This document shows, in pieces, positions 7,540 to 13,735 of a stretch of 16,933 nt of DNA. The position numbers and the translations under genes are program-made. The stretch is from CALHVX01 sp964640725. GTDB lineage: Bacteria; Pseudomonadota; Gammaproteobacteria; Pseudomonadales; Azotimanducaceae. Under the pieces are notes generated by a model, which saw only the letters and a program-made list of their open reading frames with translations, was not told the DNA's origin and did not search any database. How positions within the stretch are numbered: the stretch's first letter is position 1; each line of letters begins with the position of its first letter. The DNA is taken from contig CAZXIJ010000051.1 in assembly GCA_964640725.1 (NCBI GenBank), positions 1 through 16,933 on the forward strand, in the 5' to 3' direction.

Positions 7540-9384
7540 TTACCCGTGATGATGGTTGGATTCGTGGCTGGGACCGTGACCGTGGCTATGCCCATGCCCG
7601 AGTTCGTGGTCATGACCATGCTCATGGGCGTGATCGTGATCCCAACCAAGCCCCTCACGGATCTCAGCCGCGAAGCGTCGAATGCCGCGGCGCGCGATCG
7701 ACGCACCGATCAGTACCAGCAGCCCAGCCAGACACAGAAGTTGAAGCGCTGAAGGCGATTTATCGGTCAGCGCCCCCAGGTCAGGAATATAGAGGGAAGT
7801 GAAGGCGAAATCGATGGCGATTCCGGTGGCAACCGCGAACGCAACCAGGGCGCCGGCGAAGGCCATCGCCGCGGCTCGGCCATGGAGGCTGGCGAGCACG
7901 CCGAGCGTGGACAGGTTGGTGGCGGGGCCGGTGATTAGGAAAGCGATTCCGGCGCCCGGACTCAGTCCGGCAGCGAGCAGCGCCGCGACTAGCGGCGTGG
8001 CGGACGCTGCACAGACATAGGTTGGAAACCCAATCAGCGCAAAGAGGATGATGGCAACTGGGGAAGGCAGTGACGCGAGCCAACCGCCTTCGAGCCATGG
8101 CGCAACCAGAGCAGCGCCTGCCAGCCCCAGTAGAATCCATGGGGCGGTGTGATCAACGATGTCGCTGGTGCCTGTAACAAGGGCGGAGCGCAGCCGCGCG
8201 GGCAGGCGCTGGTCGACAGATGCGCTGCTCAGTGCGTCTGGTTGCGGCGCAATAGCTTTGAGTTTGCCGCCCACCCACCAACCAACCAGCAGCGCGGCCG
8301 CACCGGCCGTGCCCAGGCGCAGCAGGGTGACATCAGGCCCGAGCAGCGGAATGGAGAGCAGTATCGCGTCAATACCGAGTTCTGGCGTTGCGACGAGAAA
8401 AGCCATCGCGGCGGCCGGAGGTGCGCCTTTGGCGACCAGGGTGCGGTAGAGCGGAACGACACCGCAAGAGCACACTGGAAACGGCAGGCCTATGAGCATT
8501 CCCCGCCCGGCCTGAACGAGCGGTGGGCCCCTCTTCAGCCAACGAATTGAGGCTGCTGGAACAAACGCGGACAGCAGGCCTGCGAACAGGTACGCCAGCA
8601 GGAGTGCCGGGGCGCTCTCAACGGTCAGGGCGAACAGCCTGGCAAGGAAAGGATCCGGCCCGTGTCCGTCAGCACCTGGCAAGATGGCAAAGGCCGCGAG
8701 CAGCATCAGGGCGGCGAGCGCCCCAGCGCCCTCGGCCCGGCGGTGATTTGCGAGCTGACCGCTCTGCGGGCGGGTGATGGCGTGCGGATGGACCGCGGCC
8801 TGCACCAGCACGCCGCCGACTAGGCCCTGAAACAACGTGACCAGTACAGGAGCGCCCAGTTGACTCGCCGCCGCTGCCCCGAGCGAGAAGCCCAGAGCGG
8901 TCGAAGCCATGAGCGAGATCAGCGCAAGGGCCGCGGCGGGGCGGCCCAGAGTCTGATCGGCCAGCCACCACACCGCGATGCCGACGGGCAGTCGATGCAG
9001 GATCACCGCCAGCGCGAGGGGCAGATCGGCACCGCTGGCCTGCGCTGCGGCCAGCGTTCCGCCATCGAGACCGGCGTGGACAGCAAGGCCCGCGAAGCCC
9101 AGGAGCAGACCCCATCGGTCGGTCCGGAATTGTCGGCGCGCACCAATCTGGCGCGCGAGTATCGGCAACAAGAAGCCGACCACCAGGCAAGCGATGACCA
9201 GATAGTCTCGCTGCTCGATCGCAGGAGACAGAAAATGCAGAAAGATGAGCCCGACGATCGATACCAAGACAAAGCCATTGAGGGCGGCATGCAGAGCGGG
9301 GCTGCGCCGCAACTGATGCAGGATGATGGGGCCCAGGGCGAGGGCGGCGATCGCGGTTAGCAGGTAGTACATCGAGGCGCTCAC
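7540..9384 (-). CDS. ZIP-like domain fused to SO_0444/ArsP-type permease, His-rich tail
   Basis: A 614-aa polytopic membrane protein made of two transporter-like halves. Residues 1 to about 205 resemble the ZIP family: LHFLSPAIE (49-57) in TM2, HAGLDGG (103-109) at the TM4 metal-site position, ILHRLPVGIAVWW (128-140) at the TM5 position, and LFQGLVGGVLVQAA in the last helix. Residues about 245-570 match the SO_0444/ArsP permease family (COG0701), with GLPFPVCSCGVVPLY (299-313), TYVCAASATPL (455-465) and FLITGPATN (482-490). The tail 582-614 holds 14 His in alternation with Asp, Gly and Glu. SO_0444 proteins are linked to Cu/Zn efflux. The start is a GTG with a weak RBS; the ATG at 9372 is an alternative. 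It lies downstream of the arsR/His-rich pair and upstream of the metallophosphoesterase, all on one strand. Direction and metal are inference. Confidence 0.85.
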   Translation of the reverse strand: MSASMYYLLTAIAALALGPIILHQLRRSPALHAALNGFVLVSIVGLIFLHFLSPAIEQRDYLVIACLVVGFLLPILARQIGARRQFRTDRWGLLLGFAGLAVHAGLDGGTLAAAQASGADLPLALAVILHRLPVGIAVWWLADQTLGRPAAALALISLMASTALGFSLGAAAASQLGAPVLVTLFQGLVGGVLVQAAVHPHAITRPQSGQLANHRRAEGAGALAALMLLAAFAILPGADGHGPDPFLARLFALTVESAPALLLAYLFAGLLSAFVPAASIRWLKRGPPLVQAGRGMLIGLPFPVCSCGVVPLYRTLVAKGAPPAAAMAFLVATPELGIDAILLSIPLLGPDVTLLRLGTAGAAALLVGWWVGGKLKAIAPQPDALSSASVDQRLPARLRSALVTGTSDIVDHTAPWILLGLAGAALVAPWLEGGWLASLPSPVAIILFALIGFPTYVCAASATPLVAALLAAGLSPGAGIAFLITGPATNLSTLGVLASLHGRAAAMAFAGALVAFAVATGIAIDFAFTSLYIPDLGALTDKSPSALQLLCLAGLLVLIGASIARRGIRRFAAEIREGLGWDHDHAHEHGHDHELGHGHSHGHGPSHESNHHHG

Positions 9385-9487
9385 ATGCCGGACCCGCTGA
9401 GCATACCTTGGGCCGGGATCGCCGCCTTATCTTGAGTATGTAATGTCGCCCGTAGCTGAGGAGCAGTTGTTCCTGCGTCAAGGAAGG

Positions 9488-9517
9488 GCCCGCCGGCGAT
9501 GAATTTCGCCAGCGGGC
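9488..9517 (-). terminator. Strong stem-loop after the His-rich gene
   Basis: A 12-bp stem with one G-T wobble and a 6-base loop (stem bases 9488-9499 and 9506-9517) begins 8 bp after the His-rich protein stop. On the minus strand it is followed by CCTTCCTTGACG, without a real T run. It may be a partial terminator or RNA-processing element that lowers read-through from arsR to the permease. A TTGACG at 9476-9481 just beyond it could be a -35 for the permease, but I see no convincing -10. Confidence 0.5.
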
Positions 9518-9524
9518 GGCAGGG

Positions 9525-9866
9525 CTAGGCGAGCATCAGTGCGCCGTGGTTGTCGCAGTGGCTGCCGTGGGGGTGGTGCAAGTGCCCGTCCACGAGGTAG
9601 TCGACGTGATCGCCGTGAGGCACCGCAGGATGCCCACAGTCGGGACCGTGAACGTGATCGCTTGCATGGCCTGCGCACTGGTGGGTGTCACAGGTGGCCG
9701 GGTTTGCGTCCGAGACAGCAATCACGTGTTCGTCATAGTGATCTTCGTGGGCGCAGTGCAGGTGGCCATCGTGCAGGTAACCAATATGGTCGCCGTGCTG
9801 GACAGCCACATGGCCGCAGTTCGGTCCGTGCTGATGCTGATGGTTGTCGTGAATCTGATGAGTCAT
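9525..9866 (-). CDS. Small Cys/His-rich metal-binding protein, two-repeat
   Basis: A 113-aa soluble-looking protein with 27 His and 6 Cys and no signal peptide or membrane segment, so probably cytoplasmic. It is an internal duplication. Unit 1 (about 13-47) has HGPNCGHVAVQHGDHIGYL then HDGHLHCAHEDHYDEH. Unit 2 (about 73-107) has HGPDCGHPAVPHGDHVDYL then VDGHLHHPHGSHCDNH. Each unit offers CGH, HGDH, DGHLH and HxxHxxxH ligand groups. The linker adds CDTHQCAGH. The start ATG is preceded by AGGAAAA, which overlaps the stop codon of arsR 12 bp upstream, so the two are coupled and the ArsR-type repressor should control it. Storage, buffering or delivery of zinc (or a similar ion) is a reasonable inference. 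I recognise the repeat as a metal-binding pattern, not as a family of known function. Confidence 0.82.
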   Translation of the reverse strand: MTHQIHDNHQHQHGPNCGHVAVQHGDHIGYLHDGHLHCAHEDHYDEHVIAVSDANPATCDTHQCAGHASDHVHGPDCGHPAVPHGDHVDYLVDGHLHHPHGSHCDNHGALMLA

Positions 9867-9878
9867 GGGTGGGTTTTC

Positions 9879-10208
9879 CTAGTCAGAGTTGTGTATGGGT
9901 AGTGTTGGATCGGCATGATCAAGAACATTGCGAATGAGCGTTTCGACGTGGCCATCGGCTAGCCGATAGAAAACGTGGCGACCTTCCCGGCGGCGTGCAA
10001 TCAGGTTCTCTTGCGATAAAATCCGCAGGCGCTGCGAGGTGGTGGATGTCTCAGCCTGCGTGCGGTCAGCGATCTCTGAGACCTGAAGCTCGCCAGCCAG
10101 GAGCAAGTCGAGGATTCTCAAGCGCGCTGGATCGCCGCTGGCTCTGAGCATGCCGACGGCGCGGTCGATGACGGATTGCGATGTCATATCCGCTATTACA
10201 CAGTTCAT
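9879..10208 (-). CDS. ArsR/SmtB-family metal-sensing repressor, zinc-type
   Basis: A 109-aa winged-helix repressor. LRASGDPARLRILDLLLAGELQVSEIA, the recognition helix TSTTSQRLRILSQENLIARRREGRHVFYRL, and the C-terminal helix DGHVETLIRNVLDHAD are visible. That last helix carries DxH-x10-HxD, matching the alpha-5 zinc site of SmtB/CzrA/ZiaR (D-x-H...H). The alpha-3 cysteine motif of arsenic, lead or cadmium sensors (ELCVC) is replaced by ELQVSE, so a zinc or cobalt sensor is more likely than an arsenic sensor. The first ATG (10208) lies inside a perfect palindrome; the second in-frame ATG at 10187 (MTSQSV) may be the real start, although neither has a clear RBS. It is the first gene of the pair with the His-rich protein. 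The expected role is to release its operator when the metal is in excess. Confidence 0.9.
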   Translation of the reverse strand: MNCVIADMTSQSVIDRAVGMLRASGDPARLRILDLLLAGELQVSEIADRTQAETSTTSQRLRILSQENLIARRREGRHVFYRLADGHVETLIRNVLDHADPTLPIHNSD

Positions 10209-10224
10209 GAATTCATGAACTGTG
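10199..10224. promoter_or_regulatory. Perfect 26-bp palindrome, likely ArsR operator
   Basis: The left arm is CACAGTTCATGAA and the right arm is its exact reverse complement, with no spacer. TTCATGAA occurs in each arm, and TGAA...TTCA is the core of SmtB/CzrA-type operators. The site covers the first possible arsR start codon and lies between arsR and the rightward AraC-type gene. A plus-strand TATATA at 10227-10232 with TTCATG at 10204-10209 (17-bp spacing) would place the operator inside a rightward promoter too, but that -35 is poor. Confidence 0.8.
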
Positions 10225-10359
10225 AATATATAGAGTTTAGTTGCTGAAGGAAAGGCCTACCGGCGTGGATCGAGATTTGTGCCCGAATGCGTGGCAGCAT
10301 GCGTCGGGTATTGGGCATGCCGCCCTCATCCCAACCGGCCGCCTGCGGGGAACTCAGTA

Positions 10360-11241
10360 TTGGACGCGCTCAATCAGCTGCTCGCGACCTTTCGACTCAA
10401 AACGGATGTCATCAATAACGCCCAGTACCGCGGGGACTGGGCCATCGACACGTCTGGCACGGGCAAGGCCAGTTTCCACATCATCTCCCACGCCGATGCC
10501 TATATCCGCAGCGATGATCTAGATGGCACGGTCTACCTGGAGGAAGGGGACTGCGTCCTGTTCCCCCGGGACAGCAAGCATCTGCTCAGCAACGTGGCAG
10601 AGTGCAATCTGCCCAGCAATCAGGAGACGGCTGTCAGCTACGAGGAAGGGCTTAAGGACGATGGCGTTGGCCTGATCTGCGGCTACTTTCACTTCCGCCA
10701 GTCTGCCGCTTCCGCGCTGCTGGATATCCTCCCAGACGCGGTTCTGATTCAGCGGAAGAAGGCGGAAGCGGGTGTTGCGATTCTCATGGATCTGATGATT
10801 CGCGAGTCGCTGCGGGTCAGCGCGGGCACGGAGGCGGTCGTTAACCGGCTGGCAGAAGCGCTGTTTGTGATTATCCTGCGGGAACATGTAGAGAACAGCG
10901 AAGGCGGCGTCGGTCTTGCCGCCGCGTTGCACGACCAGAAGATTCACAAAGCCCTGGCCGGCATGCAGGCCGAGCCCCAGGCGAAGTGGTCGGTCGAGAA
11001 ACTGGCGCAGCTCGCCACGATGTCACGGTCAGCCTTTGCCGATCGCTTTAAGTCCCTGCTGGGCGTCAGCCCTATGGAGTACCTGACCCAGTGGCGTATG
11101 CAAATTGCCTACAACCTGCTCGACGAGCAGAACCTACCCGTTCTGGAAGTCGCCGATCGCTGTGGTTACGACAGCGAGGCGGCTTTTGCCAAGGCGTTTA
11201 AGCGCGTCATGGGCGTTGGGCCGGGGGCCGTTCGCCAATAG
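10360..11241 (+). CDS. AraC-family transcriptional regulator
   Basis: A 293-aa regulator. The N-terminal half (about 1-170) is the cupin-like ligand domain of the Cupin_6 type: LDALNQLLATFRLKTDVINNAQYRGDWAID, followed by DGTVYLEEGDCVLFPRDSKHLL. The C-terminal half (about 200-293) has two helix-turn-helix units: WSVEKLAQLATMSRSAFADRFKSLLGVSPMEYLTQWRMQIAYNLL and VLEVADRCGYDSEAAFAKAFKRVMGVGPGAVRQ. I prefer the TTG at 10360, with GGGGAA about 8 bp upstream, because family homology begins there. A GTG at 10279 would add 27 residues (PECVAACVGYWACRPH...) that do not look conserved. The closing segment is typical of the family but is followed at once by a P450 remnant in the same frame after its stop. 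It may once have controlled that P450 or the oxidation genes whose remains lie nearby. Confidence 0.9.
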   Translation: MDALNQLLATFRLKTDVINNAQYRGDWAIDTSGTGKASFHIISHADAYIRSDDLDGTVYLEEGDCVLFPRDSKHLLSNVAECNLPSNQETAVSYEEGLKDDGVGLICGYFHFRQSAASALLDILPDAVLIQRKKAEAGVAILMDLMIRESLRVSAGTEAVVNRLAEALFVIILREHVENSEGGVGLAAALHDQKIHKALAGMQAEPQAKWSVEKLAQLATMSRSAFADRFKSLLGVSPMEYLTQWRMQIAYNLLDEQNLPVLEVADRCGYDSEAAFAKAFKRVMGVGPGAVRQ

Positions 11242-11523
11242 CGGGATGGCGAAGGCACGCAGGACATGGTGGACGACCCGCATGTGTACCTCGGCAACAT
11301 TATGCTGCTCATCGTTGGCGGCAACGACACGGTGGTCGATCGGCCGGAGGCGTTCCTCCACCGATGCATGGGCAATCGGATGGCCGAAATGCAGCTGCGC
11401 GTGGTCTGGGAAGAAATTCTGAAGCGCTTCCACAAGGTGGAGATCTTTGGTGAGCCCGTGCGCGCCAGATCGAACTTCGTGCGCGGCATCACCCATCTGC
11501 CGGTGCGGGTGACGCCGGTCTAG
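11242..11523 (+). pseudogene. Cytochrome P450 remnant with large internal deletion
   Basis: About 94 codons directly after the AraC stop. The first part, MVDDPHVYLGNIMLLIVGGNDT, is a P450 I-helix with its GGxDT oxygen-binding motif. The next residues, VVDRPEAFLHRCMGNRMAEMQL, jump to the haem-cysteine loop (HRCMGNR) and L-helix. The last part, RVVWEEILKRFHKVEIFGEPVRARSNFVRGITHLPVRV, is the normal C-terminus of a bacterial P450 of the CYP153-like type. Everything N-terminal to the I-helix is missing. So is the stretch between I-helix and haem loop, including the K-helix ExxR and the FGxG before the Cys. The joined frame stays open, but a P450 without these parts cannot bind haem properly. An independent small gene is possible but unlikely. 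Confidence 0.8.
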
Positions 11524-11531
11524 CAGGGCGC

Positions 11532-12323
11532 TCAGTACCCGGTACGCTCCCGCTCTTCACGTTTGGTGCCCCGGGCGGCAGCCAGCTCTGCGCTCGCGCT
11601 GTTCACCATATGCCCGGCTTCGCTGCCCAGGGTGACGAAGTGGAATCCCAACGCCAGGTACTTTTGCGCGTACTCGAGGCTGGACGTGTGGATGCCCGCG
11701 GCGACCTGGTGCTGCTTCGCGCTCGCCAGGATGTGCTGCACCATCTCCAGATGCTCCGGTTCCGGCTGATCGCCCCGGGCTGGTATGCCCATCGACAGGG
11801 CCAGATCCGCAGGGCCAATGTAGATGCCGTCGAGGCCGGGGGTGGTCACGATCTCCTCCAGCTTGTCCGTTCCTTCTTTGGTTTCGATCATGGCGATACA
11901 GGCGATCTGGTCGTTGGCCTCCCGGGCGTAGCCGCGGCCGCCATACAGGGCCGCGCGCATGGGGCCGAAGGAACGGTTGCCCAGGGGTGGGTAGCGGCAG
12001 GCGTGGACGGCCTGCTCGGCCTCCTGGCGATTGTTCACCATGGGCACAATCACGCCGTACGCGCCGGCATCCAGCGCCTTCATGATCTGGGAAGGCTCGT
12101 TCCAGGGCACCCGGACCAGCGGCGTCGTGGCGGTGGTGGAGATCGCCGGCAGCATGGATGTCAGATCGGTGTAGTCGATCAGCCCGTGCTGCATGTCGAT
12201 GCAGACCCAATCAAACCCGAGGTTTGCGATCGCCTCGGCGCTGTAGGCGTTCGCCATGGAGAGCCAGCAGCCGATGGTTTGCTGGCCGGCTCGCCAGGCG
12301 GCGAGGGCGGCATTTTCGCGCAT
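11532..12323 (-). CDS. HpcH/HpaI-type aldolase
   Basis: A 263-aa TIM-barrel aldolase of the class II pyruvate aldolase family (HpcH/HpaI, related to 2-dehydro-3-deoxyglucarate aldolase and macrophomate synthase). Visible catalytic and metal residues are H46 in DMQHGLID, R71 in LVRVPW, E147 in IETKEG and D173 in GPADLALSMG. The family cleaves 2-keto-4-hydroxy acids to pyruvate and an aldehyde using a divalent metal. I chose the ATG at 12323, with AAGGTGGA ahead of it; a longer reading adds 11 residues without family support. The downstream neighbour is the amidohydrolase on the same strand. The two lie 74 bp apart and may form a catabolic operon with the amidohydrolase first. The exact substrate cannot be told from sequence. 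Confidence 0.9.
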   Translation of the reverse strand: MRENAALAAWRAGQQTIGCWLSMANAYSAEAIANLGFDWVCIDMQHGLIDYTDLTSMLPAISTTATTPLVRVPWNEPSQIMKALDAGAYGVIVPMVNNRQEAEQAVHACRYPPLGNRSFGPMRAALYGGRGYAREANDQIACIAMIETKEGTDKLEEIVTTPGLDGIYIGPADLALSMGIPARGDQPEPEHLEMVQHILASAKQHQVAAGIHTSSLEYAQKYLALGFHFVTLGSEAGHMVNSASAELAAARGTKREERERTGY

Positions 12324-12396
12324 ATGCAGTCCACCTTGACACGGTGGGCCAAGCATAGCGGCTTCGTTCAGACAAAGCCGCTTCTTGCGCCATGGC

Positions 12397-13578
12397 TCAG
12401 AGCGAGTACAGGTTCGCCACGTTGGTCCGCGTGATCTTGTCGCGGCTCTCCGGGGAGTAGCTTTCGAACATCTCGTCCAGGACCTGGCTCGAACAGGGCC
12501 AGGTGGAGTCGGTGTGCGGGTAGTCGGAGCCCCAGAGCAAGGTCTCTTCGCCGATCAGCTCGCGGGTTTGAATCGCGGCGGTGTCGTCCTCGATGGTGGC
12601 AAAGAACTGGCGCTTCCAGATGTCCAGCACGTTCACCGGCGGTGTGTGCGAAGGATCCTTGGCGTAATCCCGGGCCCAGCCCTGCTGTACCTTGTCGACC
12701 CAGTGCGCCACCCAGCCGGCATTGAACTCGGCGAGCACAAACTTCAGGTTCGGGTGCTTTGCGCACACGCCGCGCACCATCAGCTCGACCATGGTGTCGT
12801 GAATGAGCGTCGGTGAGCCTGCGTACTGCACGATCGGGTCCCGGGCCGCCATGGCCTTTTGCCAGTCAGGCACGTGGGACCAGCAGGCGACATGGAAGCC
12901 GACCGGCAGCCCGGCCTCTTCCAGCCGAGCCCACATCGGCTCGTATTCCTCGTCACAGTAGCGGCGGCCCTTGGGGGCGTTGGACGGGATCACGACGCCT
13001 TTGAAACCGAGTTTGATCACTCGCTCGAGCTCGGCCACCGCGACTTCTGGCTGCTGGACGGGCAGTGCCGCGAGGCCGACCAGCCGTCCCTTGGATGCCA
13101 CCTGCTGGCCGTGCATCCAGTTGTTGTAGTTCTGCTGCAGGGCGACCATCAGGTCCAGGTTCGAGAGGCTGAACATCGGGAACCAGCCGGGGTAGAGAAC
13201 CTCCGCCGAGATCCCGTCAATGTCCTGGTCGTCGGGGCGGCGCGCGCCGTCGGTCAGGCCGGGTCGCATCGCCGCGTAGCCTCCGGTGAAGTAGGCCTGA
13301 ATCTCCGGATCGTTGATTGAGCCGGCGCCAGGTTTGCTCGCGTGCTCTCGCGGCAGCGGGGTGGCGTAGTCGAGTCGTGTCCCGGCCAGTGCCATCACCG
13401 CAACGTTGCGGGTGCGCTTGGGATTGCTCGGGACGGTGATGTAGTCGCCTTTGTCTTCCGTGTGGACGACCCGCGGCGCATCGTCGCCAAAGCGCTCCGG
13501 CAGGCCCTCGAACACTTCCGGCCCTTCGAGCGCGTGCGAGTCAGCCGAGATGGGTCTTGGATCGTTGAGCAGGGTCAT
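12397..13578 (-). CDS. Metal-dependent amidohydrolase (amidohydrolase 2, ACMSD-like)
   Basis: A 393-aa TIM-barrel hydrolase or decarboxylase of the amidohydrolase_2 family (COG2159). Metal-site motifs are SADSHALE with D13 and H15, GFHVACW with H229, and LLWGSDYPHTDSTWP (347-361) with the metal Asp D352. RLVGLAALPVQQPEVAVAELERVIKLGFKGVVIPS is the usual barrel core. Relatives include ACMS decarboxylase, resorcylate decarboxylase and many uncharacterised enzymes for aromatic or terpenoid breakdown. Its ATG has GGGAGAAA upstream. It precedes the HpcH/HpaI aldolase on the same strand, which is consistent with ring or side-chain breakdown followed by aldol cleavage. The substrate is not predictable from the window. 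Confidence 0.9.
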   Translation of the reverse strand: MTLLNDPRPISADSHALEGPEVFEGLPERFGDDAPRVVHTEDKGDYITVPSNPKRTRNVAVMALAGTRLDYATPLPREHASKPGAGSINDPEIQAYFTGGYAAMRPGLTDGARRPDDQDIDGISAEVLYPGWFPMFSLSNLDLMVALQQNYNNWMHGQQVASKGRLVGLAALPVQQPEVAVAELERVIKLGFKGVVIPSNAPKGRRYCDEEYEPMWARLEEAGLPVGFHVACWSHVPDWQKAMAARDPIVQYAGSPTLIHDTMVELMVRGVCAKHPNLKFVLAEFNAGWVAHWVDKVQQGWARDYAKDPSHTPPVNVLDIWKRQFFATIEDDTAAIQTRELIGEETLLWGSDYPHTDSTWPCSSQVLDEMFESYSPESRDKITRTNVANLYSL

Positions 13579-13628
13579 GGGTTTCTCCCGGTGGCGATAG
13601 CTGGTGCCGGGGAGAATAGGGCATTAAA

Positions 13629-13640
13629 TGAACAAGTTCA
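13629..13640. promoter_or_regulatory. Inverted repeat upstream of the amidohydrolase
   Basis: TGAAC-AA-GTTCA sits in AT-rich DNA 51 bp before the amidohydrolase start. Its shape fits a dimeric repressor site (TetR- or MarR-like). No matching regulator is adjacent. Confidence 0.35.
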
Positions 13641-13652
13641 AATAATTAGTTG

Positions 13653-13670
13653 GCCCGCTGTTTAGCGGGC
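13653..13670. terminator. Bidirectional hairpin downstream of the DEAD-box gene
   Basis: The stem GCCCGCT/AGCGGGC with loop GTTT is perfect. It is followed on the plus strand by TGTTTT and on the minus strand by the AT-rich CAACTAATTATTTG. It lies about 65 bp past the corrected stop of the helicase gene (minus strand) and ahead of the amidohydrolase promoter, so it would insulate the two leftward units. Confidence 0.65.
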
Positions 13671-13735
13671 TGTTTTAGCTTGAACCCCATGGGGAGAGCG
13701 GTGATGGCGAACCCGTGAGCCCCAGGTCCAGCAGG

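Noticed and set aside
7540..7640. Repetitive CATGACC/CATGGGC pattern that could be taken for a DNA repeat or CRISPR-like array
   Set aside because: It is codon-level repetition from the His-Asp-Gly tail of the permease, with no fixed repeat or spacer lengths.
9536..9902. Long plus-strand open frames opposite the His-rich gene
   Set aside because: They arise from the skewed composition of His codons. The minus-strand frame has the RBS, coupling to arsR and a meaningful internal duplication.
9879..10208. Arsenic-resistance regulator with the ArsP-like permease as arsenical exporter
   Set aside because: The ArsR-type cysteine motif is absent and a zinc-type alpha-5 motif is present. The permease has a His tail and a ZIP-like half, and no arsC or arsB is nearby.
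13675..13735. Helicase C-terminus ending at 13675
   Set aside because: This frame exists only if the 100 N and both 55-bp copies are counted as real; the collapsed frame ends earlier with a family-like basic tail.
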